Shown here piece after piece: positions 46,481 through 56,911 of a stretch of 64,000 nucleotides of DNA. The stretch is from positions 1,853,501-1,917,500 of the forward strand of contig NZ_CP140098.1 in the NCBI RefSeq assembly GCF_034440735.1, written 5' to 3'. The DNA is from Deinococcus sp. AB2017081 (GTDB taxonomy: Bacteria > Deinococcota > Deinococci > Deinococcales > Deinococcaceae). The translations under genes were made by a program, and so were the position numbers. A model generated the notes under the pieces. It worked only from the letters and a program-made list of their open reading frames with translations, did no database searches and was not told the DNA's origin. Each line of letters starts with the position of its first letter. Position 1 is the stretch's first letter.

Positions 46481-46849
46481 GTGATCCTGTTGGGCCGTTC
46501 ACTGGTCGTGAACCTGATCCCGGCCGTTCAGGAGACGCTGGAGGTCATCAGCCGGCGGGCCGGGCGGCCCCTGCACGCGCCGCTGGTCGTGGACGAGCGG
46601 GGCCGCCCGGTGCTGCAGATCGTGACCGCTGACGGCGTGGTCGGGCGAGTCCTGCCCGCCGACGATGTGGTGCGCGACCTGCTGTATGTCCGGGGCCGCC
46701 TGGAGCCGACGGTGCACGCCCACCTGCAGGACGGACTGACCGGGGACGAGCACCACGCGACCCGCTGCCTGGTGGCGTGCCTGCGCAGCCGGGCGGTGCT
46801 GAGCGCCCTGCAGCGGCTGGTGGCCGGCCTGCTGCGGGCTCCGACGTGA
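46481..46849 (+). CDS. Hypothetical protein, start uncertain
   Basis: No family recognised. From GTG 46481 the product has 122 residues with mixed alpha/beta character (VILLGRSLVVNLIPAVQETL, then PLVVDERGRPVLQIVTADG) and a helical C-terminus. The same frame stays open with coding-like codon use back to 46361, where CTG overlaps the purU stop. No ATG, GTG or TTG occurs in that 120-base extension. The true protein may therefore be up to 162 residues with a CTG start. It is probably co-transcribed with purU. Confidence 0.55.
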   Translation: MILLGRSLVVNLIPAVQETLEVISRRAGRPLHAPLVVDERGRPVLQIVTADGVVGRVLPADDVVRDLLYVRGRLEPTVHAHLQDGLTGDEHHATRCLVACLRSRAVLSALQRLVAGLLRAPT

Positions 46850-46874
46850 GGATGAGACCCGCTACACTGTTCTC

Positions 46875-47318
46875 ATGGCGACCGTGTACGCAGTGCTGCT
46901 GACCCTGCACAACATCAACCGCTGGCTGGTGCTGGTGACCGGCGTGTGGACGCTGATCCGCGCCGTGCCGGGCATCCGCCGCCGCTCACCGTTCACGCCG
47001 GCTGACCGGCGTCCGCTGACCGCGTTCACCGGCACGGTGCACCTGCAGCTGATCCTGGGCCTCCTGCTGTACGCCTTCCTGGGCATGCAGGGAGCGCCCG
47101 TCTTTGCCGGTGCTTCCAATGTGGGGTTCCAGTGGCAGCACCTGGGTCTCGGGGTTCTGGCGGCGATCACGGCCACCGTGGGGTCGGCCCTGAGCCGCCG
47201 CACGCCTACGGATCAGGGCAAGTTCCGCGTGGCGACGACGTGGACGGCGGTAACCCTGCTGCTGGTGCTGCTGCTGATCCCGTGGTGGCGACCCCTGGTG
47301 CGCCTGTTCACGGTGTAG
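46875..47318 (+). CDS. Four-helix membrane protein of unknown function
   Basis: A 147-residue protein with four predicted membrane helices: YAVLLTLHNINRWLVLVTGV near the N-terminus, LQLILGLLLYAFLG, a Gly/Ala-rich third helix, and VTLLLVLLLIPWW at the end. The conserved-looking LHNINRWL segment suggests a real family, but I cannot name it. ATG 46875 follows TACACT by 6 bases, a textbook leaderless start. The 3' end overlaps the convergent reductase-like gene by 11 bp. Confidence 0.72.
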   Translation: MATVYAVLLTLHNINRWLVLVTGVWTLIRAVPGIRRRSPFTPADRRPLTAFTGTVHLQLILGLLLYAFLGMQGAPVFAGASNVGFQWQHLGLGVLAAITATVGSALSRRTPTDQGKFRVATTWTAVTLLLVLLLIPWWRPLVRLFTV

Positions 47319-48447
47319 TGCTCGCCAGCGGCAGGGCGGGCCAGGTGCCGGTGCCCCGCCGGGTCTGTTCTCGCCGATCGGCCCCTGCCGGCGTGTCCTG
47401 CTCGAAGCGCCGGTTCAGGGTGACCGGTGTGCCGAAGGACTGCGGCGCGGCTGGAGCGAAGCCCAGCCGGGAAAAGCGCGCAGCGAGGTTCAGCATGGTC
47501 TGGGCCTGTCCCGGGGTCGGGTCGCCCAGCGCGAAATGACCCTCGTGTCCCGACAGGCCCAGCAGCAGCGTCTCGGCCAGACACGTGGGCAGGGTCGTGT
47601 CGCGGCCGGGATGGCGGATGCCGGGCACACCTGCCTGAGGGGCATCCACGATCCGGATGTCCGGTCGGTCGAGCAGCAGCTGCGGCCAGAACACGCGGGG
47701 ACTGGCGGCGTCGAGCACGGTGGCGTCTGGCCCCAGGTGGGCCGCGCGCAGCCCGGACGCCGCCGGACCCAGCACGACCACCAGGCCGCATGTGTGCACA
47801 TGGAGCAGCTCGGCCGTGGTCTGCGCCCGGCCCGTCGCCACGGTGGCCTGCAGCTCGCGTGGCGGACGCTCGTGGGGGTCGACCAGCAGCAGCGGGTGTG
47901 CCGTGTGGCGGGCGAGCAGCGTCGCCACGCCCTGACCGATCCCTGTGCCCGCCCCGACCACCGCGATCCGGGTCTGCGCCGCGCAGTGCCTCAGGACGCG
48001 CTGGATCAGCATGAATGTCAGCGCAGCCGTGTAGGCACCACCGGTCGTGACCCCCACGTCCTCCATGCCGCACAGTGCCCTGCCGTACGCGGTGGCCTGC
48101 GCCATCCGGCCCCCCAGGCCCACCGTGCGGGCACCGAGGGCCTGGGCGCGGCCGACCGCCCGCAGGATCGTCCGGGTCGCGCGGGCGGAACCGGCCCGCA
48201 GCTCGGCCTCGGTCAGGGGCAGCGTGATCACCCAGCCGGCCGGGCGCTCCGGGTTGTCCTCGGAGCGCAGGGTGGCGGTCACGGACGGGCGCAGGGGCAG
48301 GTGGCCCAGCGCGTGCTGTGGTAGCCACCCCAGCGGCCCTGGCGGTCGCCCCAGGCCGTGCGCCGCGTCGGCACCGGGGTACGTGAGATACGCGACCGGG
48401 TGCCGAGCCCGGTACGTCGGTGCTGCCGCTGTCCCTTCCCTGGTCAT
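47308..48447 (-). CDS. Acyl-ACP reductase-like (cyanobacterial AAR-type) NAD(P)-binding protein
   Basis: A 379-residue protein whose layout follows cyanobacterial long-chain acyl-ACP reductase (AAR), which makes fatty aldehydes. Features in order are AYLTYPGADAAHGLG (compare the GHLTSLEHA start of AAR), TRTILRAVGRAQALGARTVG (85-110), TTGGAYTAAL (134-143), the Rossmann loop IAVVGAGTGIGQ (161-172), and CLAETLLLGLSG with Cys289 where AAR has its acyl-accepting Cys in CFAEAMLLEFEG. It is a remote match made from memory; the substrate may differ. ATG 48447 follows CACACT by 6 bases. It lies 68 bases downstream of a TetR gene in the same direction. No aldehyde-deformylating oxygenase is in the window. 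Confidence 0.65.
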   Translation of the reverse strand: MTREGTAAAPTYRARHPVAYLTYPGADAAHGLGRPPGPLGWLPQHALGHLPLRPSVTATLRSEDNPERPAGWVITLPLTEAELRAGSARATRTILRAVGRAQALGARTVGLGGRMAQATAYGRALCGMEDVGVTTGGAYTAALTFMLIQRVLRHCAAQTRIAVVGAGTGIGQGVATLLARHTAHPLLLVDPHERPPRELQATVATGRAQTTAELLHVHTCGLVVVLGPAASGLRAAHLGPDATVLDAASPRVFWPQLLLDRPDIRIVDAPQAGVPGIRHPGRDTTLPTCLAETLLLGLSGHEGHFALGDPTPGQAQTMLNLAARFSRLGFAPAAPQSFGTPVTLNRRFEQDTPAGADRREQTRRGTGTWPALPLASTTP

Positions 48448-48515
48448 GCCGGCAGTGTGCGCCGGTGACCATGATCGCAGCGTGACTGGAGCGGTCACGG
48501 CCATGAGCAGCGTGG

Positions 48516-49073
48516 TCAGGTCGGGGGCAGCAGTCGCCGCACGAGCAGCTCCACCATCTCTGCGGTGTCGTGGCGGCCGTTGATGGACACGGTGAGCAGG
48601 TCGAGCAGCAGTCCGTCGACGGCGTAGTGCAGGAGCGCCACCTCGCGCGCTCCACCCGGGAGCCCTGCCTGCGAGTGGAAAGTCACGTCCTGCGCGTAGC
48701 TGCGCTCCAGAGTGGAGGTCAGGGCACGGGCGAGTTCCGGGTGCCGGGCCGCCTCCAGCCGCAGTTCGAACAGCGCCAGCGTCAGATCCGGCTGCTCGGT
48801 GGTGCGCCGAACGATGGCGTGGATGTACGCGGCAGCCGGTGCGGTGCCGGGTGGCGGCACCTCCGCCGGGGCCGGAGCCAGCCGCTCGAAGATCCGGTGG
48901 CCCAGCCCCGCGAGCAGCGCGGTCCGGGTGGAGAAGTAGTTGACGGTGGTGCCCAGCGGCACGCCCGCCTCGCGGTCGGTGGCGCGGTGGGTCAGGTGGC
49001 GGGCACCGTGGGCGGCCAGCACGCGCAGCCCGGCGTCGGTCAGCGTCTCGCGGCGGGTGGGATTGGACGGCAC
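48516..49073 (-). CDS. TetR-family regulator of the reductase/DHFR-like locus
   Basis: A 185-residue regulator. The helix-turn-helix spans HLTHRATDREAGVPLGTTVN and YFSTRTALLAGL (about 25-60). Helices such as DLTLALFELRLEAARHPELA form the ligand domain. GTG 49073 follows TACACT by 6 bases. The divergent intergenic region holds two near-identical palindromic sites overlapping both promoters, so autoregulation and control of the DHFR-like gene are likely; control of the reductase-like gene downstream is possible through the shared transcript. Confidence 0.87.
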   Translation of the reverse strand: MPSNPTRRETLTDAGLRVLAAHGARHLTHRATDREAGVPLGTTVNYFSTRTALLAGLGHRIFERLAPAPAEVPPPGTAPAAAYIHAIVRRTTEQPDLTLALFELRLEAARHPELARALTSTLERSYAQDVTFHSQAGLPGGAREVALLHYAVDGLLLDLLTVSINGRHDTAEMVELLVRRLLPPT

Positions 49074-49094
49074 GGTGTGAGTGTAGCAGTGACC

Positions 49095-49130
49095 ACGACA
49101 GCTGTTGTACTCTGGTACGACACCTGTTGT
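49095..49130. promoter_or_regulatory. Paired palindromic operator in the TetR/DHFR-like intergenic region
   Basis: ACGACAGCTGTTGT (49095-49108) and ACGACACCTGTTGT (49117-49130) differ at one base, are each imperfect palindromes, and lie 22 bp apart centre to centre. The whole 49091-49134 segment is also a 44-bp dyad centred at 49112.5. The TetR -10 box (49080-49085, reverse strand) and the rightward TACTCT (49108-49113) flank or fall between the sites, so one bound repressor pair would cover both promoters. Confidence 0.7.
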
Positions 49131-49147
49131 GGTCAAGGAGGACACCC

Positions 49148-49723
49148 ATGCGCCGACTCGTGTACTACATCGCCAGCAGCGTGGACGGCTTCATCGCCGA
49201 CTCGGAGGGCAAAACCGACGCCTTTGCGCAATCACCGGAGTACCTCGCCGAACTCGCCGACCGCTTCCCCGATACCTTTCCTGCCCATGTCCGCACGCCC
49301 CTGGGCATCGGCGGCCCGAACCGCCAGTTCGACACCGTGCTAATGGGCCGCCATACCTACGAACCGGCCCTCCAGTCCGGCATCACCAGTCCGTATCCCC
49401 ATCTGGAGCAGTACGTCTTCAGCCGTCGCCTCGCGCCGACGGCAGAGCAGAACCTCCACATCGTCGCTGACGATCCTGTGGCCACCGTGCGCGGCCTCAA
49501 GGCGCGGCCCGGCCCCCTGGATCTGTGGCTGTGTGGCGGCGGTCACCTGGCGGCCCAACTGCTGCCAGAGCTGGACGAACTGATCGTGAAGCTCAATCCG
49601 GTCGTGCTGGGATCGGGCATCCCCCTGTTCTCGGGCGTGGCGTCCGTGCCCCTGACGCTCGTGGAACAGCAGGCCCTCCACGGCGGCGTGGCGCTCCTGC
49701 GGTACCTCCGGGCACAGCACTGA
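49148..49723 (+). CDS. Dihydrofolate reductase-fold (RibD C-terminal) family protein
   Basis: A 191-residue protein of the RibD-C/DHFR-like family: RRLVYYIASSVDGFIAD at the start, DTVLMGRHTYEPAL with the NADPH-contacting segment, LDLWLCGGGHLAAQLLPELD near 125, and LNPVVLGSGIPLFSG near 150. These are NADPH-binding reductases of mostly unknown substrate; true folate reduction is not implied. ATG 49148 has AAGGAGG upstream, unlike the leaderless genes around it. It is divergently transcribed from TetR and sits behind the operator pair. Confidence 0.85.
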   Translation: MRRLVYYIASSVDGFIADSEGKTDAFAQSPEYLAELADRFPDTFPAHVRTPLGIGGPNRQFDTVLMGRHTYEPALQSGITSPYPHLEQYVFSRRLAPTAEQNLHIVADDPVATVRGLKARPGPLDLWLCGGGHLAAQLLPELDELIVKLNPVVLGSGIPLFSGVASVPLTLVEQQALHGGVALLRYLRAQH

Positions 49724-49728
49724 CACGG

Positions 49729-49769
49729 GACAGGCGGCATCGGGCACCGTGCGCCTGACACCGCCTGTC
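49729..49769. terminator. Hairpin between convergent DHFR-like and quinone oxidoreductase genes
   Basis: GACAGGCGG (49729-49737) and CCGCCTGTC (49761-49769) form a 9-bp stem around a 23-base loop, between two stop codons. It could serve both directions, but the long loop lowers confidence. Confidence 0.4.
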
Positions 49770-49777
49770 GGCCACGC

Positions 49778-50767
49778 TTAGCGCTGGGGTTCGATGATCA
49801 CCTTGCCCGTGGTCTTGCGGTTCAGGATGTCCTGGAAGGCGCGCGCACTGTCGGCCAGCGCATAGGTCGGCCCGACCTGCGGCGTGACCTGCCCGCTGCC
49901 CACCAGCTGCGAGAGGATCTGCGCGGCCTCGGCGGTCGCCGCCCGGTCGGACATCAGGCTGGTCAGCCACAGGCCGGTCACGCTCAGGTTGCGCTTCATC
50001 AGTTCCACGGGGCGCAGGTTCGCCTGTTCGCGGCTGGCGTTCCCGATCACGATAATCCGCCCCTGGCCCGCCGCCATGTCCAGGCTCTCCTGGAAGCGCT
50101 TGCCCCCCACGACTTCCAGGATCAGCGGCACGCCCTGTCCGCCCGCCGCGTCGCGCACCTTCTGCACCCGCTCCTCGTCGTCCTGCAGGAGTGTGACGTC
50201 GGCGCCCAGGTCACGGGCGATGCTCAGCTTCTCCTCTGTACTCGCCATGGCGATGACCTTCATATCCAGAGCCTTCGCAAGCTGGATGCTCGCGGTGCCC
50301 AGCGCCCCGGCCGCCGCCTGCACCAGAACCCACTCGCCCGCCACGCCGCGCCCCAGGGTCTTCAGGCCGTGGTATGCCGTGAAGTACGACACCGGGAAGG
50401 CCGCCGCCTGCGCGCCCGACAGGCTCTGCGGCACCGGGATCAGCCCGGCGGCGTTCACGACCGAGTACCGGGCGAGCGCGCCGCTGCCGCCCAGCGCGGC
50501 AACTCGCTGTCCGACCTGTACCCCCGTCACGCCGTCGCCCAGCGACTCGACGATGCCGGCAAACTCCATGCCGGGCGTATAGGGCACCTTGGTGCGGGTC
50601 AGGTACTCGCCGGCCACCGCCAGCACATCGGCGAAGTTGATGCCCACGGCCTCGACCTCGATCCTGACCTCGCCGGGGCCGGGAGTGGGCACGGGCACGT
50701 CACGGAGTTCCATCACGTCGGGCGGGCCGAGCCGCTCCACCACCATCGCCTTCATCGTGTCGGTCAT
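49778..50767 (-). CDS. NADPH:quinone oxidoreductase (MDR family)
   Basis: A 329-residue zinc-free medium-chain dehydrogenase. The start MKAMVVERLGPPDVMELRDV, VGINFADVLAVAGEY and PGMEFAGIV are typical of quinone oxidoreductases. The nucleotide motif is AAAGALGTASIQLAKALDMKV near 150, and the structural-zinc cysteine cluster of alcohol dehydrogenases is absent. It probably reduces quinones or enoyl compounds with NADPH. ATG 50767 follows TATGCT by 7 bases. It is divergent from fadB. Confidence 0.88.
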   Translation of the reverse strand: MTDTMKAMVVERLGPPDVMELRDVPVPTPGPGEVRIEVEAVGINFADVLAVAGEYLTRTKVPYTPGMEFAGIVESLGDGVTGVQVGQRVAALGGSGALARYSVVNAAGLIPVPQSLSGAQAAAFPVSYFTAYHGLKTLGRGVAGEWVLVQAAAGALGTASIQLAKALDMKVIAMASTEEKLSIARDLGADVTLLQDDEERVQKVRDAAGGQGVPLILEVVGGKRFQESLDMAAGQGRIIVIGNASREQANLRPVELMKRNLSVTGLWLTSLMSDRAATAEAAQILSQLVGSGQVTPQVGPTYALADSARAFQDILNRKTTGKVIIEPQR

Positions 50768-50914
50768 ACCGGTCAGCATACCTGCCAGTTCCCGCGAAGT
50801 GAACGTCCGCGTACACCTTGAACGCTGACGTGTTTGACCGGGTTCAGAAATCGTGGAAAGCTGTGGGCCGCCACCGCAATCCAGTTCCCGCCACCCGCCG
50901 AAGGAGGCCCACAC

Positions 50915-52993
<2,079 letters not shown>

Positions 52994-52997
52994 GCGG

Positions 52998-53303
52998 TCA
53001 CCGCAGAACCGTTTTCACTATTCCTTCCAATTCTGCGAACCGCTCAAGGCAGTCGTCGGTAAGGTCTGGAATCACCTTCTCGAGTTCCGAGTGAAGTAGT
53101 CCCAGCCGGTATTTCTCGTAAACCGGCAATTTCCCCTCAGATTTGAAATACCTAGTTAGATAACCCGCAATATTCGCATCTAGAAGTACTAAGTCGATGT
53201 GTCTCACGCTGGATGGGCAAGGAGGGTAGCGCCCTAACGAGTGCCATCTACTCTGCAATTCTGACCAGCCCATCTCCTCAATTCCGTCCGACATGTCCGA
53301 CAT
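52998..53303 (-). CDS. AT-rich orphan gene, 101-aa hypothetical protein
   Basis: No family recognised. The gene is clearly lower in GC than its neighbours and lies on the opposite strand between fadB (its stop codon begins 4 bases after the fadB stop) and fadA. The soluble, mixed-charge product contains WSELQSRWHSLGRYPPCPSS and a C-terminal helix PDLTDDCLERFAELEGIVK. The start at ATG 53303 reads MSDMSDG; an ATG at 53294 is possible. It looks like a single-gene insertion that left both fad ribosome binding sites intact. It shares the AT-rich character of the gene at 21866-22504 but no obvious sequence similarity. Confidence 0.6.
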   Translation of the reverse strand: MSDMSDGIEEMGWSELQSRWHSLGRYPPCPSSVRHIDLVLLDANIAGYLTRYFKSEGKLPVYEKYRLGLLHSELEKVIPDLTDDCLERFAELEGIVKTVLR

Positions 53304-53360
53304 GCTAGTCCTCAGTCGGGAATTGCCCGATCACCATAAGCCAACGAAGGAGCCATCCAT

Positions 53361-54542
53361 ATGCCCGAAGCTGTCATCGTCTCCACCGCCCGCACCCCCA
53401 TTGGCAAGGCCTACCGGGGCTTCCTGAACGACACGCACGGCTCTGATATCGGCGCGCACGCCGTCACGCACGCGGTACAGCGGGCGGGGGTCGATCCGTC
53501 CGAGATCGAGGACGTGATCATGGGGGCCGGCAACCCGGAAGGGGCCACCGGCAGTAACATCGCGCGGCAGATCGCGCTGCGGGCCGGGTTCCCGGTGAGC
53601 GTGTCGGGCGTGACCGTGAACCGCTTCTGCTCCAGCGGCCTGAACACCATCGCGCTGGCCGCCAACCACGTCATGGCGGGGCAGGGAGACATCTTCGTGG
53701 CGGGCGGCCTGGAGAGCATCTCCCTGACGCAGAACGACCATGCGAACAAGTACCGCCTGCGCGGCGAGTGGCTGATGGAGCACAAGCCCGACATCTACAT
53801 GCCCATGCTCCAGACGGCGGAGGTCGTGGCGCAGCGGTACGGCGTGTCGCGTGAGGCCCAGGACGAGTACGCGCTGATGAGCCAGCAGCGGACGGCGGCG
53901 GCGCAGCAGGCCGGGAAGTTCGACGACGAGATCGTGCCCATGACGGCCACCATGAAGGTGCAGGACAAGGCGACGGGGGAGATCAGCGACCGCGAGGTCA
54001 CGCTGAAGCTCGACGAGGGCAACCGCCCGGACACGACGCTGGATGGGTTGCAGAAGCTCAAGCCCGTCATCGAGGGCGGCGTGATCACCGCCGGGAACGC
54101 CTCGCAACTGTCCGACGGAGCGGCGGCCGTGGTCGTCATGAACGCCGACGTGGCGCGCGAACGCGGCCTGCAACCGCTGGGACTGTTCAAGGGCTTCGCG
54201 GTGGCGGGCCTGGAACCCGACGAGATGGGAATCGGCCCCGTGCTGGCCGTGCCGAAGCTCCTGAAGCGCCACGGCCTGAGCGTGGACGACATCGACCTGT
54301 GGGAACTCAACGAGGCCTTCGCCGTGCAGGCCCTGTACTGCCGGGACACGCTGGGCATCGACCCGGAGAAGTACAACGTGAACGGCGGGAGCATCAGCGT
54401 CGGACATCCCTACGGCATGAGCGGGGCGCGGCTGACCGGGCACATCCTGCTGGAAGGCAAACGCCGGGGCGCGAAGCACGTCGTCGTGACCATGTGCGTG
54501 GGCGGGGGCATGGGGGCGGCGGGACTGTTCGAGGTGCTGTAA
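53361..54542 (+). CDS. fadA: Acetyl-CoA acyltransferase (thiolase)
   Basis: A 393-residue thiolase completing beta-oxidation by cleaving 3-ketoacyl-CoA. The nucleophilic Cys is in [13 protein letters not shown] near 89. The His loop is [15 protein letters not shown] near 345, and the second Cys is in [12 protein letters not shown] near 380. The length is standard. AAGGAG precedes ATG 53361. By context it partners FadB, although a biosynthetic acetyl-CoA acetyltransferase role cannot be excluded. Confidence 0.94.
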   Translation: MPEAVIVSTARTPIGKAYRGFLNDTHGSDIGAHAVTHAVQRAGVDPSEIEDVIMGAGNPEGATGSNIARQIALRAGFPVSVSGVTVNRFCSSGLNTIALAANHVMAGQGDIFVAGGLESISLTQNDHANKYRLRGEWLMEHKPDIYMPMLQTAEVVAQRYGVSREAQDEYALMSQQRTAAAQQAGKFDDEIVPMTATMKVQDKATGEISDREVTLKLDEGNRPDTTLDGLQKLKPVIEGGVITAGNASQLSDGAAAVVVMNADVARERGLQPLGLFKGFAVAGLEPDEMGIGPVLAVPKLLKRHGLSVDDIDLWELNEAFAVQALYCRDTLGIDPEKYNVNGGSISVGHPYGMSGARLTGHILLEGKRRGAKHVVVTMCVGGGMGAAGLFEVL

Positions 54543-54597
54543 CCCAGGAGAGAAGCGGGAACTGTCCGACACGAGGGGCACGTCTACAATGCCCCTC

Positions 54598-55383
54598 ATG
54601 TCGGACGTTTCCATGAACAGACCGGGCGAGGTGCGCCGCGATGACCTCGTGGCGTGGCTCAATGACTACCTGCAGGTCAGCACATTCAAGGATGTCAGCC
54701 TGAACGGCCTCCAGATCGAGGGCACGGACATCATCCGGCGGGTGGCGGCCAGCGTGGATACCAGCGTGAAGACGCTCCAGCACGCGGCGGACAGCGGCGC
54801 GGACATCCTGCTCGTGCACCACGGGCTGTTCTGGGGGAGGCCGTTGCCGATTACCGGGCCGCACTACCAGCGCGTGCGGACGGCGATCCAGGCTGACCTG
54901 AATCTGTACGCCTCGCACCTGCCGCTCGATGCCCACGCGGAGGTCGGGAACAACGCGATGATGGCCCGGGCCCTGAGCCTGACGGGCACCATGCCCTTCG
55001 CAGAGGTCGCGGGGAAGCAGATCGGCGTGGCCGGTGAACTGCCTTTCGAGCTGTCCCTGCAGGACTTCGCCGACCGCATCCAGAAACTCACGGGCGAGAT
55101 CTGTCTGGTGCACAGCGGCGGCGGCCCCACCGTGCGGCGCGTGGGCATCTGCTCCGGCGAGGGCTCCGACCGGGTGGCCGAGGCGGCGGCCCTGGGCCTG
55201 GACACGCTGCTCACCGGTGAGCCGGCGCACAAGCACTTCAACGACGCCTTCGAGTACGGCATCAACGTGGTGTTCGCCGGGCATTACGAGACCGAGGTCT
55301 TCGGCGTGCGCGCCCTGGCGGCGAAGCTGGAAGACCACTTCGGCCTGCCGTGGCAGTTCCTGCACCACCCGACCGGTCTGTGA
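54598..55383 (+). CDS. Nif3-like dinuclear metal centre protein
   Basis: A 261-residue NIF3/YbgI (DUF34) protein forming a hexameric toroid with a dinuclear metal site. Visible ligands are LVHHGLFWG near 64, YASHLPLDAH near 102 and the C-terminal FAGHYETEVFG near 220, which matches the HxxxE pattern. The function of the family is unsettled (proposed metal chaperone or GTP cyclohydrolase-like). TACAAT lies 7 bases before ATG 54598, which is chosen over the ATG at 54589. It overlaps tmk by a GTGA junction. Confidence 0.9.
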   Translation: MSDVSMNRPGEVRRDDLVAWLNDYLQVSTFKDVSLNGLQIEGTDIIRRVAASVDTSVKTLQHAADSGADILLVHHGLFWGRPLPITGPHYQRVRTAIQADLNLYASHLPLDAHAEVGNNAMMARALSLTGTMPFAEVAGKQIGVAGELPFELSLQDFADRIQKLTGEICLVHSGGGPTVRRVGICSGEGSDRVAEAAALGLDTLLTGEPAHKHFNDAFEYGINVVFAGHYETEVFGVRALAAKLEDHFGLPWQFLHHPTGL

Positions 55384-56006
55384 CGGGGGTGTTCATCACC
55401 TTCGAGGGGCCGGAGGGCGCGGGCAAGAGCACGCAACTCGCGCGGCTGGTGCAGCGGCTCACCGCGGATGGGGTGGCGCACACGGTCACGCGCGAACCCG
55501 GCGGTACGGAACTGGGCACCCGTGTGCGGGACGTGCTGCTCGACCCGCAGCTCACCATCGACCCGCTCCCGGAGTTCCTGCTGTACTCCGCGAGCCGCGC
55601 ACAGCTCGTGGCGAACGTCATCCGGCCGGCGCTGGGCAGGGGAGAGGTCGTGGTGTGCGACCGCTACGCGGATTCCAGCCTCGCGTACCAGGGGGCCGGG
55701 CGGGGCCTGGAGGCCGCGCTGCTGGACACCATCACGCGCGCCGCGACGGGCGGCCTGACCCCGGATCTGACCGTGCTGCTCGATCTCGACCCGGTGGTGG
55801 GCCTGGAGCGGGCGGCACGGCGTGGACAGCCCGACCGGCTGGAACAGGCGGATCTGATCTTCCACCGCCGCGTGCGGCAGGGTTTTCTGGAACTGGCCCA
55901 CCGGACGCCGGGGCGGTTTCTCGTGCTGGACGCCACGCAGGATCAGGAAACCATCCACGCGGCCATCTGGGCGGCCGTGCACGCGCGGCTGGCGACTACC
56001 GCCTGA
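55380..56006 (+). CDS. tmk: Thymidylate kinase
   Basis: A 208-residue dTMP kinase producing dTDP. The P-loop is FEGPEGAGKSTQ near residues 7-18. The DRX motif is CDRYADSSLAYQG near 94, with the LID region RRGQPDRLEQ following. The start at GTG 55380 overlaps the stop of the Nif3-like gene, and GTG 55389 is an alternative. The 3' end overlaps the convergent glutamine cyclotransferase gene by 11 bp. Confidence 0.95.
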   Translation: MTGVFITFEGPEGAGKSTQLARLVQRLTADGVAHTVTREPGGTELGTRVRDVLLDPQLTIDPLPEFLLYSASRAQLVANVIRPALGRGEVVVCDRYADSSLAYQGAGRGLEAALLDTITRAATGGLTPDLTVLLDLDPVVGLERAARRGQPDRLEQADLIFHRRVRQGFLELAHRTPGRFLVLDATQDQETIHAAIWAAVHARLATTA

Positions 56007-56847
56007 CGCGCCCCTGCCCGGTCACGCCACTCTCGACCTTCACGCCGGGCACCTTGACCTCGAACATCGTGCCCCAGCGCTTGCCGGTGATCAGCAGGGT
56101 GCCGCGTTCGGGAACATAGGCGATGCCGTTGGGCACGTCGTCGAAGGTCAGCGGGCGGCCGCTCTGGATGGCCTGCATACTGGCCTGCCGGGTCAGATCG
56201 GACACGTCGATCCACGCCGTCACCTTCCCGGTCTGTGGGTCGATCCGGGCAATCCGGTCGCTGAGCCATATGTTGGCATAGACGCTGCCCTGTACGTATT
56301 CCAGCTCGTTCAGGTTCCTGAGGGGCTGTCCGTCGGCTGTGACCGCCAGCGACCGCGTGACCCGGAAGGTCTTGGGATCCCGCCACACCAGGGTGGCGCT
56401 GCCGCTGCTCATGATCAGCTGTTTGCCGTTGGTGGTCAGGCCCCAGCCCTCACCGGTGTAGCGGTACTGCCCGGTCTCCTTCAGGGTGGCCGCGTCGAAG
56501 GTGAAGGCCACGCCGTCCTGCCACGTCAGGTGATACGCCACGCCGGCGAGCACCGCGACCCCCTCCCCGAAGGCCGTGGCCAGCGGTGTCGGCACACTGC
56601 CCGTCACCCTGCCTGTCCTGAGCGTCACCCGCCGGACGCCGGATTCACCGACCTGGCCGGTGCTCTCGACATAGACCCCGTCGCCCACGTACTGGAGGCC
56701 CTGGGTGAAGGCGGCGCGGTCGTGCGGATAGCGGGCCACGACGGTGGGGGTGAGCACGGGCACGGACGCCGGGGGAGGTACCGTCTGGGCCACGGCGGCA
56801 GACGCCGCCAGCAGCGCGGTCAGGGCAGAGGCAGGATGGACGCGCAC
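55996..56847 (-). CDS. Glutaminyl-peptide cyclotransferase (glutamine cyclotransferase), secreted
   Basis: A 283-residue protein with a signal peptide (LTALLAASAAVAQ) and the five-bladed propeller layout of plant/bacterial glutamine cyclotransferases: AFTQGLQYVGDGVYVESTG, FGEGVAVL, LNELEYVQGSVYANIW and ERGTLLITGKRWGTMFEV. It would convert N-terminal Gln of exported proteins to pyroglutamate. GTG 56847 follows TACCAT by 6 bases. It lies upstream of and convergent with tmk. Confidence 0.9.
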   Translation of the reverse strand: MRVHPASALTALLAASAAVAQTVPPPASVPVLTPTVVARYPHDRAAFTQGLQYVGDGVYVESTGQVGESGVRRVTLRTGRVTGSVPTPLATAFGEGVAVLAGVAYHLTWQDGVAFTFDAATLKETGQYRYTGEGWGLTTNGKQLIMSSGSATLVWRDPKTFRVTRSLAVTADGQPLRNLNELEYVQGSVYANIWLSDRIARIDPQTGKVTAWIDVSDLTRQASMQAIQSGRPLTFDDVPNGIAYVPERGTLLITGKRWGTMFEVKVPGVKVESGVTGQGRVRR

Positions 56848-56911
56848 ACCCTCATGGTAGAGGTCGCAGCGACCGGAGGTCTGACTCGTCTGCCCCGCGT
56901 GAAGGTCAGCT

